DNA of 64,000 nucleotides from JACVRW01 sp963821275 (GTDB lineage Bacteria > Actinomycetota > Thermoleophilia > Solirubrobacterales > Thermoleophilaceae), in contig CAWGDF010000001.1 of assembly GCA_963821275.1 (NCBI GenBank), positions 496,001 through 560,000 on the forward strand. The letters run 5' to 3'. Positions 25,111 through 32,944 of this stretch are shown piece after piece. Each line of letters begins with the position of its first letter. Positions within the stretch are counted from its first letter, which is position 1. A program made the translations under genes and the position numbers. The notes under the pieces are model-generated. The model saw nothing but the letters and a program-made list of their open reading frames with translations. It ran no database searches and was not told the origin of the DNA.

Positions 25111-26219
25111 CTGCGCGCCAGCGCCGGGCGGCGCAGGAGCAGGAGCACGGCCGCACCGGCCGCCGCGGGAACCAGGCCCACCCACGCGTAGCCGAGAGCC
25201 TCGGCGACAACGCCGCCCGCCAGCGGGCCGAGCAGGTAGCCGACGATTCCTATCTGCGACCAGACCACCATCGCCGTGACGACCCGCTCGACCGGTACGG
25301 CCTCGATCAGCAGCCCGAGCGAGCCTGTGTTGGCCAGCCCGACGCCGGTTGCCGCGAGCAGCAGTGCGATGAGCCAGAGCGGGACGCTCGAGACCATCCC
25401 GGCCAGCGAGGTCCCGGCCACGCCGATCAGCACTGCGACGACCACGAGCGGGCGTGGCGCCATACGGCCGGCTGCAGCTGCGCCCGCGGCGACGATCACG
25501 GCGGCGCCGACGTACAGGCCTCCGATCTGCGCCTGGGTGAGCCGGTCGGCGAAGTGCAGCGGGAGGACTCCCTCGAGCACGCCGAGCGTCATGACGGCGA
25601 ACAGGACCGCCGCCGCCGAGGTCCAGAAGGCGCGGATGCGCAGCGCGGAACGATCGCTTGCGAACTCGCGCCGCCGGGGCGGGTCCCCGATGAGCAGCAG
25701 TGCGGGCAGCGCGAGCAGCAGGACCACGAGGTAGGCGAGGAACGGCCAGCGGACGCCACCCAGCGCGCCGAGCGCCGGGCCGATCAGCCCCCCGGCCGAG
25801 TAGGCGGCGAAGACCCGGCTCATGCAGCGGTACTCCTCGCCGGGGCAGCGGTCGAGCGTCTCGAAGGTGACGCCGATCCAGATCCCGCCCGAGCCCAACC
25901 CCATCAGCGTCCGCGCAGGGAAGTAGACGAGGAGCGAGTCGCCGAGGACGAAACCGAGCGAGCCAACCGCCACCAGCAGGATCGAGCCACACAGCAGCAT
26001 CCTCGGGCCGGCGCGGCGCACCACCCCGCCGGCCAGCGCCAGGCCCGCGACCATCCCGGCCGGAAACGAGGCGACGAGCACGCCGATCGTCGCGGGCCCG
26101 GCGCCCGTGTCGTCCGCGATCGCCGGCGCGACCGGGACCATCAGGCTGTAGCCGGCCGCATCGATCGCCCCGAGCGCCAGCAAGAGCGGATAGGCCAGCG
26201 TTGTGCGCCGGGTGAGCAC
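25107..26219 (-). CDS. MFS transporter
   Basis: 370 residues with about twelve membrane spans, somewhat short for MFS. The loop 2-3 motif is present as GGVVRRAGPRMLL, and the first span reads YPLLLALGAIDAAGYSLMVPVAPAI. The TLMGLGSGGIWIGVTFETL segment resembles the antiporter-type motif C area. Likely a drug or metabolite exporter, substrate unknown. Its 3' end overlaps the P450 stop by four bases; the 5' end is 26 bp from the tRNA-Val 3' end. Confidence 0.85.
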   Translation of the reverse strand: MLTRRTTLAYPLLLALGAIDAAGYSLMVPVAPAIADDTGAGPATIGVLVASFPAGMVAGLALAGGVVRRAGPRMLLCGSILLVAVGSLGFVLGDSLLVYFPARTLMGLGSGGIWIGVTFETLDRCPGEEYRCMSRVFAAYSAGGLIGPALGALGGVRWPFLAYLVVLLLALPALLLIGDPPRRREFASDRSALRIRAFWTSAAAVLFAVMTLGVLEGVLPLHFADRLTQAQIGGLYVGAAVIVAAGAAAAGRMAPRPLVVVAVLIGVAGTSLAGMVSSVPLWLIALLLAATGVGLANTGSLGLLIEAVPVERVVTAMVVWSQIGIVGYLLGPLAGGVVAEALGYAWVGLVPAAAGAAVLLLLRRPALARS

Positions 26220-26245
26220 CGCTACGGCAACCGGCCGTGGACCAA

Positions 26246-26318
26246 TGGGCGCTGCAGGGCTCGAACCTGCGGCCTCGGCCTTGTAAGGGCCGCGCTCTCC
26301 CAGCTGAGCTAAGCGCCC
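26246..26318 (-). tRNA. tRNA-Val (anticodon UAC)
   Basis: A full cloverleaf reads on the minus strand. The acceptor GGGCGCT pairs with AGCGCCC, the D arm is GCTC/GAGC, the anticodon stem CGGCC/GGCCG encloses loop CTTACAA (anticodon TAC) and the T arm is GCAGG-TTCGAGC-CCTGC. The discriminator is A; CCA is not encoded. 73 nt. Confidence 0.95.
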
Positions 26319-26327
26319 CGGGGGGTG

Positions 26328-26333
26328 AGTCTA
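26328..26333 (-). promoter_or_regulatory. -10 box of tRNA-Val
   Basis: TAGACT on the minus strand, 9 bp before the mature tRNA 5' end. The same hexamer lies 10 bp before the tRNA-Glu gene, which supports it as the shared -10 element. No clear -35 was found. Confidence 0.45.
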
Positions 26334-26370
26334 GAAGGGCCGGCCGCGCTCGGCTCCTAGCATCAGGCGC

Positions 26371-26484
26371 GTGAACGCCCCGCTGTTCTGGAAGGCGCTC
26401 ACGATCCAGGCGGTCGCGGTGATCGCCGTCTTCGCCGACCTCGTGGCACTCCCGCTTCCGGACGGCTTCTTCGAGCGCTGGTGA
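26371..26484 (+). CDS. 37-residue membrane peptide, possibly the 5' half of a broken gene
   Basis: GTG 26371 opens a 37-codon frame: NAPLFWKALTIQAVAVIAV then a hydrophobic run and LPLPDGFFERW. Its TGA overlaps the GTG of the next frame (GTGA). I recall a family of small actinobacterial membrane proteins in which an FFE-[DR]-W segment is followed by a second span and then TARVLGLP. Here the stop falls right after FFERW, and TARVLGLP begins the next frame. So the two frames look like one gene that lost a short internal stretch. This rests on memory of the family and is low in certainty. Confidence 0.4.
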   Translation: MNAPLFWKALTIQAVAVIAVFADLVALPLPDGFFERW

Positions 26485-26669
26485 CCGCGCGCGTGCTCGG
26501 TCTTCCCCAGCGGCTCGTCCTGGCGGCGGCGATCGGCGCGGGCGTCGCCGGAGCGCTCGTCTCTCCGGTCGTGAGCCACGCCGCGGGGATGGCGGCCGCC
26601 CTGGTGGTGTTCGCGGCGTGGTGCGGCTTGACATCAGCCTCTCGCCCTCATACAGTATTCAACCGTTAG
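26481..26669 (+). CDS. 62-residue membrane peptide, possible 3' half of the same broken gene
   Basis: From GTG 26481: TARVLGLPQRLVLAAAIGAG, then a second hydrophobic stretch (GMAAALVVFAAWCGL) and a short tail. Two membrane spans. The start overlaps the stop of the 37-codon frame by four bases. Its 3' end contains the complete promoter of the ArsR-type gene downstream. No function known. Confidence 0.45.
   Translation: MTARVLGLPQRLVLAAAIGAGVAGALVSPVVSHAAGMAAALVVFAAWCGLTSASRPHTVFNR
26628..26656 (+). promoter_or_regulatory. consensus promoter of the ArsR/SRPBCC/VOC operon
   Basis: TTGACA (26628-26633), 17-bp spacer, TACAGT (26651-26656). This is the best sigma-70-type match in the window. It lies inside the 3' end of the preceding small gene, and its start site would fall at about 26663, within the palindromic operator. 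Confidence 0.75.
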
Positions 26670-26672
26670 GTT
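26661..26672. promoter_or_regulatory. palindromic operator AACC-GTTA-GGTT
   Basis: A perfect inverted repeat of four bases around GTTA, placed 4 bp after the -10 box, so it would cover the transcription start. A second half-site-like TCAACC follows at 26675. ArsR-family repressors commonly bind such a dyad in their own promoter, and the first gene downstream is one; autorepression is inferred. Confidence 0.55.
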
Positions 26673-26698
26673 TATCAACCAAGCAGGTGATCATTTTG

Positions 26699-27037
26699 GT
26701 GACGGTCGATCAGCTCAGCACGACGTTCTCGGCCCTCGCGGACCCCACGCGCCGCGCGATCCTCGCGCAGCTCGCGGAGGGCGAGGCCACCGTCAACGAG
26801 CTGGCGGAGCCGTTTCCGATCACCCTCCAGGCGGTGTCCAAGCACCTGAAGGTGTTGGAACGGGCCGGCCTGATCGCCCGCGGCCGCAGCGCCCAGCTGC
26901 GGCCGTCGCGCCTGCAGGGCGAGGCGCTCAAGGAGGCGTCCGATTGGCTGTCGGAGTACCGCGGCTTCTGGGAAGGCAGCTTCGACCGGCTCGGCGAGCA
27001 CCTGCGCGAGATTCAGAAGGGACCCACAGATGACTGA
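26699..27037 (+). CDS. ArsR-family transcriptional regulator
   Basis: 112 residues from GTG 26699 (TTG 26696 directly before it is possible). The winged-helix core is TFSALADPTRRAILAQLAEGEATVNELAEPF, the recognition helix ITLQAVSKHLKVLERAGLI, and a wing-like RGRSAQLRPS. The C-terminal helix DWLSEYRGFWEGSFDRLGEHL is the type found in ArsR proteins paired with AHSA1/SRPBCC genes. No metal-binding cysteines. Its stop overlaps the SRPBCC gene by eight bases. Confidence 0.9.
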   Translation: MTVDQLSTTFSALADPTRRAILAQLAEGEATVNELAEPFPITLQAVSKHLKVLERAGLIARGRSAQLRPSRLQGEALKEASDWLSEYRGFWEGSFDRLGEHLREIQKGPTDD

Positions 27038-27476
27038 GGCAGCCACGGCGCAGGAGATCACACTGACCCGGGTCTTCGACGCTCCCCTCGAGCTGGTGTG
27101 GAAAGCTTGGACCGAGCCCGACCGCCTCGTCCAATGGTGGGGCCCGCCCGGCTGGAGCACCCCGCTGGAGACGGTGACGATGGACGTTCGCCCCGGCGGT
27201 GTGATGCGCCTGACCTCGGTCTCCGACGACGGCACAGAGATGACCGTGAGCGGCGTCTACCGCGAGGTGGTGGAGCCGGAGCGGCTGGCCTTCGACGAGC
27301 CCGCCGAGGACAGCTGGCACGAGGGCGCGACCAGCGTGGTGACCCTGACCGACCTCGGCGACGGCCGGACCGAGATGGTCATGCAGTCCACGATCCACAC
27401 CACCGACGAGATGCGCGAGCAGGCGGCCGCCGGCATGAAGGGCACGCTCGACCGCCTCGCCGAGCACCTGGCCTGA
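27030..27476 (+). CDS. SRPBCC/AHSA1-like protein
   Basis: 148 residues with the START/Bet v1-like pattern TLTRVFDAPLELVWKAWTEPD, WWGPPGWSTPLETVTMDVRPGG and the long C-terminal helix EQAAAGMKGTLDRLAEHLA. Such proteins bind hydrophobic ligands. It is cotranscribed with the ArsR regulator (overlap) and the VOC protein. In this frequent ArsR-AHSA1 pairing the ligand-binding protein is thought to be the regulated product. Confidence 0.9.
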   Translation: MTEAATAQEITLTRVFDAPLELVWKAWTEPDRLVQWWGPPGWSTPLETVTMDVRPGGVMRLTSVSDDGTEMTVSGVYREVVEPERLAFDEPAEDSWHEGATSVVTLTDLGDGRTEMVMQSTIHTTDEMREQAAAGMKGTLDRLAEHLA

Positions 27477-27491
27477 GCGGGGGGCAGCGGC

Positions 27492-27872
27492 ATGGACTTC
27501 CGGCTCGAAGTGGTCGTGGTCCCCGTCTCCGACGTGGATCGCGCAAAGGCGTTCTACACCGAGAGGATGGGCTTCAACGCCGACCACGACACCCAGATCG
27601 ACGAGAACACGCGCGTGGTGCAGCTGACCCCGCCCGGCTCGGCCTGCTCGATCGCGATCGGCACGGGCCTCGCGCAGATGGAGCCCGGCTCGGTGAAGGG
27701 CCTTCAGCTCGTGGTCACCGACATGAAGGCCGCGGTCGCGCTGTTCCGTGAGCGCGGCCTCGACGTCGGCGAGGTCAAGGAGCTGGGCCGGCCGGGCAGG
27801 CCCGGATTCAAGTTCCTCTTCTTCAACGACCCGGACGGGAACGGCTGGGCCGTGCAGGAGCTGCCGGAATAG
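27492..27872 (+). CDS. VOC (glyoxalase/dioxygenase superfamily) protein
   Basis: 126 residues with paired beta-alpha-beta-beta-beta modules: VVVVPVSDVDRAKAFYTERMGF, then KGLQLVVTDMKAAVALFRERGL and FFNDPDGNGWAVQELPE. The final Glu and the conserved NDPDGN are typical. Metal ligands: no His near the first strand, so a metal-free or Glu-only type is possible. The stop codon's last bases coincide with the 3' end of the antisense tRNA-Glu gene. Confidence 0.88.
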   Translation: MDFRLEVVVVPVSDVDRAKAFYTERMGFNADHDTQIDENTRVVQLTPPGSACSIAIGTGLAQMEPGSVKGLQLVVTDMKAAVALFRERGLDVGEVKELGRPGRPGFKFLFFNDPDGNGWAVQELPE

Positions 27873-27941
27873 CCCCGACGAGGATCGAACTCGCTCCTGC
27901 GGCTTGAAAGGCCGCTGTGCTCACCAGTACACCACGGGGCC
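27870..27941 (-). tRNA. tRNA-Glu (anticodon UUC)
   Basis: A cloverleaf on the minus strand: acceptor GGCCCCG with CGGGGCT (G1-U72 wobble), D arm GTGT/GCAC, anticodon stem GCGGC/GCCGC with loop CTTTCAA (anticodon TTC), T arm GCGAG-TTCGATC-CTCGT. Discriminator A, no encoded CCA. The 3' end overlaps the VOC stop codon by three bases on the other strand. Confidence 0.93.
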
Positions 27942-27951
27942 GCTCCGGCGG

Positions 27952-27957
27952 AGTCTA
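27952..27957 (-). promoter_or_regulatory. -10 box of tRNA-Glu
   Basis: TAGACT on the minus strand, 10 bp before the mature 5' end, matching the hexamer at the tRNA-Val gene. Confidence 0.45.
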
Positions 27958-27991
27958 GGGCGGTTCCATCCGACCCGGACCCGCGCACCGC

Positions 27992-27997
27992 CATAAT
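27992..27997 (+). promoter_or_regulatory. -10 box of the intron-containing tRNA-Lys
   Basis: CATAAT, 8 bp before the mature tRNA 5' end at 28006. No convincing -35 upstream, where the sequence is shared with the divergent tRNA-Glu promoter. Confidence 0.45.
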
Positions 27998-28005
27998 GAG
28001 TGCTC

Positions 28006-28321
28006 GGGCCGTTAGCTCAATGGCAGAGCGCGGGACTTCAACACAAAAGGAGCGCTAGCAGGGAAACCGCTAGTTGGTCGGCAGCTGTGTGCTGGGACGC
28101 CCTGAGAGCCTGAGGTACCGAACGGTGACAATCCTCAGGATTGGGTCATCAGCAGGCAACCCCGAGAGGGAGAGCCCTCAGAGGCCATACGCTGCCCACC
28201 CTAACGTCGAGCCGAGGGTGAAGAGATGGTCCAGCCCGCAAGCCGCCTCGGGCGGTGGCCGGTGAGAGTCGGTGCGGGATTGTTAATCCTTGAGATCCGG
28301 GTTCGAGTCCCGGGCGGCCCA
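28006..28321 (+). tRNA. tRNA-Lys (anticodon UUU) interrupted by a group I intron
   Basis: 5' exon 28006-28038, 3' exon 28283-28321. Joined they give a 72-nt class I tRNA. Acceptor GGGCCGT pairs with GCGGCCC (one G-U), the D arm is GCTC-AATGGCA-GAGC, the anticodon stem CGGGA/TCCTT encloses loop CTTTTAA with anticodon TTT, and the T arm is CCGGG-TTCGAGT-CCCGG. Discriminator A, no CCA. The start GGGCCGTTAGCTCA and the CTTTTAATC loop closely match bacterial tRNA-Lys. Base 27 and base 43 do not pair (C/T) and 28/42 is G-T, a slightly weak stem. The intron separates U34 from U35. Confidence 0.88.
28039..28282 (+). ncRNA. self-splicing group I intron in tRNA-Lys anticodon
   Basis: 244 nt between U34 and U35, preceded by T and ending in G, as group I splicing requires. 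The P-like element GCAGGGAAACC is at 28058-28068, the R-like CAGAGGCCATACG at 28179-28191 and the S-like AAGAGATGGTCCAG at 28221-28234. P7 can form from GGCCAT (28183-28188) and ATGGTC (28226-28231). P8 is a perfect hairpin CACCCT-N12-AGGGTG (28197-28220). A P9-like CCGCCTCGGGCGG follows. P1 uses U34-G28050, U33-A and C32-G, resembling cyanobacterial tRNA-Leu introns. No homing endonuclease gene. Insertion position equals that of tRNA-Leu(UAA) introns. Confidence 0.85.
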
Positions 28322-28368
28322 TCGCCGAGGTCGAGCCGGCCCACTGAGAGTCGTCAGCTGCTGCTCAG

Positions 28369-28692
28369 CTAGGCGGAAACGGACGCCGGCTCTCGGTCGG
28401 CCGCGAGCACGGCCTCCAACAGGCCGGGAAAGCGGTCGGCCATGTCCTCCTCGCGCAGCGAGAGCATGCGCTTGCGGCCGTCGGGCCTGGTGCGCACCAG
28501 ACCGGCTTCCCGCAGCACCCGGAAGTGGTGCGACAGGGTGGCCTTCGAGAGCCCGAGGTCGAACCTGCCGCAGGTGCACTCGTCGCCTTCGGCCAGGGCG
28601 CGGACGATGGTGAGCCGCGCCGGGTCGCTGAGCGCGTGGAGAACGGCCGGAAGGTCGAGCTCCTCGGATGCGGGATGGTGGGGTTCGTGCAT
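28369..28692 (-). CDS. ArsR/SmtB-family regulator with CxC motif
   Basis: 107 residues. The fold is LPAVLHALSDPARLTIVRALAEGD, recognition helix LSKATLSHHFRVLREAGLV and wing RTRPDGRKRMLSL. The ECTCGRF segment in the helix before the recognition helix places two cysteines where ArsR and SmtB proteins bind arsenic or metals (their ELCVCD motif), so metal or redox sensing is possible. No transporter or reductase gene lies nearby. It is separated from purH by 72 bp and shares its strand. Confidence 0.88.
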   Translation of the reverse strand: MHEPHHPASEELDLPAVLHALSDPARLTIVRALAEGDECTCGRFDLGLSKATLSHHFRVLREAGLVRTRPDGRKRMLSLREEDMADRFPGLLEAVLAADREPASVSA

Positions 28693-28764
28693 CAGCCTCG
28701 TTTCACGAGTGTAGCGACGGTTCGATAGAAGTCGAAGCGAGCTGGTGTCTGCCGTCCACGTCGC

Positions 28765-30393
28765 TCAGTGCCGGAAGTGGCGGCGGGCGGTGAGCACCAT
28801 CGCGACGCCCGCCGCGTCGCAGGCCTCGACCACCTCGGGGTCACGGCGCGATCCGCCGGGCTGGATGATGGCGCGCACACCCGCGTCGATCGCGAGCTGC
28901 GGGCCGTCGGCGAAGGGGAAGAAGGCATCGGAGGCCATCACGGCGCCCTCGAGGTCGCGCTCGGCTGCCGCAGCCTTGTCGACGGCGATGCGGACCGAGT
29001 CGACCCGGCTCATCTGCCCGGCGCCGATGCCAACGGTGGCCAGGCCCCGCGCCAGAACGATCGCGTTGGAACGCACGTGCTTGCAGACGCGGATCGCGAA
29101 CAGCATCTCGCCCCACTCGTCCTCGGTCGGCTTGCGTTCGGTGGCCACCCGCATGTCCTCGCGCATCTCCAGGCCGGTGTCCCGGTCCTGGACCAGGAGA
29201 CCGCCCCGGACGCGCTTGAAGTCCTGCTCGGAGATCGGCAGTCGGCGGCGCTCCTGGTTCTCGAGCAGCCGGACGTCCTCCTTCTGGCGCAGCAGCTCGA
29301 GCGCGTCCTCGTCGTATCCCGGCGCGATCACCAGCTCGACGAAGATCGCGTGGAGCGCCTCGGCCAGCGCCCGGTCGACGGGACGGTTGAAGCAGAACAC
29401 ACCGCCGAACGCGCTCTGGGGGTCGCAGGCCAGCGCCTGCTCGAAGGCGTCACCGAGGTCGCTCGCGACGGCTGCTCCACAGGGGTTGTTGTGCTTGATG
29501 ATGACCGCGGCGGGCACCTCGAACTCGTCGATCAGGTTGCGGCCCGCGTCGAGGTCCAGGAGGTTGTTGAAGGAGAGCTCCCGTCCGTGGAGCTTCGAGA
29601 CCATCGACAGCAGGTCGGTCCGCGCGCCCGACTTCGCGTAGTAGGCCGCCCCCTGGTGCGGGTTCTCCCCGTAGGCTAGGTCGAGCACCTTCTCGTAGGA
29701 GCGCGTCTGGCGGAAGGGGAAGCTCTCCTCGCGATCGGCAAACCAGGTGGAGATGGCGGCGTCGTAGCGGGCGGTGTAGGAGAAGGCCTCGCGGGCGAGG
29801 CTCTCGCGAGTGCTCACCGACAGCCGTCCCGCGCTCCGGCGCAGCTCGTCCAGCACCGCGTCGTAGCTCTCGGGGGTGACCACAACGGCCGCGTTGACGT
29901 GGTTCTTGGCCGCCGCCCGGATCAGCGTCGGGCCGCCGATGTCGATGTTCTCGATCACCTCCTCCGGGGACACCCCGCGGCGCCCGGCGACGGTCTCGAA
30001 GGGGTAGAGGTTCACGCACACGAGGTCGATCGGCTCGATCTCGTGCTCACGCAGGGTGTCCACGTGCTCGAGATTCGAGCGCACGGCGAGCAGGCCCGCG
30101 TAGATGCGCGGGTTCAGCGTCTTTACCCGCCCGTCGAGGATCTCCGGGAAGCCGGTGTAGTCCTCGACCGAGCGCGTGTCGATGCCCGCGTCGGCGAGGT
30201 CCTGAGCCGTGCCTCCGGTGGAAACGATCTCGACGCCCAGGGCGGTCAGGCCGCGCGCGAAGTCGGTGAGGCCCCGCTTGTCGCTCACGCTCAGCAGCGC
30301 ACGGCGGATGCGGACGTCTCCGGGGGCCGCGGCCGCGACCTCAACACGGGCCGCCGCATCAAGGGCCTGCTGAGCGTCAGCCCGTTCCGCCAT
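28765..30393 (-). CDS. purH: bifunctional AICAR transformylase/IMP cyclohydrolase PurH
   Basis: 542 residues, catalysing the last two steps to IMP. An N-terminal extension of about 25 Ala-rich residues precedes the cyclohydrolase domain (IRRALLSVSDKRGLTDFARGL, STGGTAQDLADAG, VKTLNPRIYAGLLA, NIDIGGPTLIRAAAKNH). The transformylase domain has YGENPHQGA, FNNLLDLDAG, the catalytic KHNNPCGAA, and SDAFFPFADG near the end. It overlaps the purN 3' end by 17 bp and is read after it. Confidence 0.96.
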   Translation of the reverse strand: MAERADAQQALDAAARVEVAAAAPGDVRIRRALLSVSDKRGLTDFARGLTALGVEIVSTGGTAQDLADAGIDTRSVEDYTGFPEILDGRVKTLNPRIYAGLLAVRSNLEHVDTLREHEIEPIDLVCVNLYPFETVAGRRGVSPEEVIENIDIGGPTLIRAAAKNHVNAAVVVTPESYDAVLDELRRSAGRLSVSTRESLAREAFSYTARYDAAISTWFADREESFPFRQTRSYEKVLDLAYGENPHQGAAYYAKSGARTDLLSMVSKLHGRELSFNNLLDLDAGRNLIDEFEVPAAVIIKHNNPCGAAVASDLGDAFEQALACDPQSAFGGVFCFNRPVDRALAEALHAIFVELVIAPGYDEDALELLRQKEDVRLLENQERRRLPISEQDFKRVRGGLLVQDRDTGLEMREDMRVATERKPTEDEWGEMLFAIRVCKHVRSNAIVLARGLATVGIGAGQMSRVDSVRIAVDKAAAAERDLEGAVMASDAFFPFADGPQLAIDAGVRAIIQPGGSRRDPEVVEACDAAGVAMVLTARRHFRH

Positions 30394-31025
30394 CGGGCTG
30401 CTCGATCCGCACTAAACGGGGATTGCGCTCGTCGATCCGCACCCGGCCCTCCGCGATCAGCCTGACCGCGCGCGGGAGCAACCGGTGCTCGATCTCGTGT
30501 ATGCCCTTCTCGATCTCGTCGACGGCCCGAGAATACGGGAGCGCGAAGGCCTGCTGCAGGATGATCGGACCGCTGTCGATCCCCTCGTCGACGAAGTGCA
30601 CGGTCACGCCGGTCAGCGTGACCCCGTGCTCGAGCGCCTGCTCGATCGCCCGCACGCCCGGGAAGGCGGGCAGCAGCGCGGGGTGCACGTTGATGATGCG
30701 GCCCCGGAAGCGCGCCACGAACCCGGCTCCCAGCAGCTCCATGAAGCCGGCCAGCACGACCAGGTCCACGCGGTGCTCCTCGAGCCAGTCCCCCAGCGCG
30801 CGGTCGCGGGCGTCACGCTCCGGGTACTCGGCGAGCGGGAACGACCCGCTCTCCACGCCAGCCCGCCGGGCCCGCTCGAGCCCATGCGCCTCCGAGCGGC
30901 TCGCGCCCACGGCGACGATCTCCACGCCCCGGCGCCCGTGCACGGTGTCGAGCAGCGCCTGGAGGTTCGATCCCTCCCCGGAGACGAGGACCCCGACGCG
31001 GAAGCTCGGCGACAGGCGGCGGCAC
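30377..31025 (-). CDS. purN: phosphoribosylglycinamide formyltransferase PurN, apparent frameshift near start
   Basis: About 215 residues, transferring formyl from 10-formyl-THF to GAR. The catalytic region is present: AGFMELLGAGFVARFRGRIINVHPALLPAFPG with the Asn-His pair, and HFVDEGIDSGPII. The conserved N-terminus RVGVLVSGEGSNLQALLD is in the same frame, but that frame has no ATG, GTG or TTG upstream. A GTG at 31025, one base after the recQ stop, begins MPPPVAEL in another frame. Removing one base of the TT at 31001-31005 joins them (MPPPVAELRVGVLVSGEG). Length 3n+1 agrees. A CTG at 31015 is the alternative start. Confidence 0.85.
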
Positions 31026-31026
31026 C

Positions 31027-32776
<1,750 letters not shown>

Positions 32777-32944
32777 GGGGAGGCCACCCTAGCGGCGGGT
32801 TCGGCGGGAGCGGGGACGGTGTGGCCGAGTTGTAACGCCGGTGCGCGAGATGTCGCAAAGCGAGCCGCCGGGCAGGTGCGAGCGGCGCGCGGAGCGGACG
32901 GGAGGACGCCGCCGCGCGCGGCGAGCAACTAGCGTTGGCGGAGC

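Noticed and set aside
23662..26634. 990-residue minus-strand frame across the P450 and MFS genes
   Set aside because: Antisense Arg/Ala/Pro-rich shadow of a clear P450 and a clear MFS transporter, typical of high-GC DNA.
28036..28041. Reading the 5' exon region as loop CTTCAAA with anticodon UCA (selenocysteine-like)
   Set aside because: The acceptor and variable arm are of ordinary size, and no continuous cloverleaf exists without removing the insert. The Lys reading gives a full cloverleaf and matches the known CTTTTAATC loop.
28074..28265. 63-residue open frame inside the intron as a homing endonuclease
   Set aside because: Too short, no LAGLIDADG, GIY-YIG or HNH motif; it overlaps all core pairing elements.
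28272..28290. Anticodon arm GGATTGTTAATCC suggesting tRNA-Asn(GUU)
   Set aside because: It would need the insert to end in T and would not start with the Lys-type acceptor. Ending the intron at G28282 satisfies group I rules.
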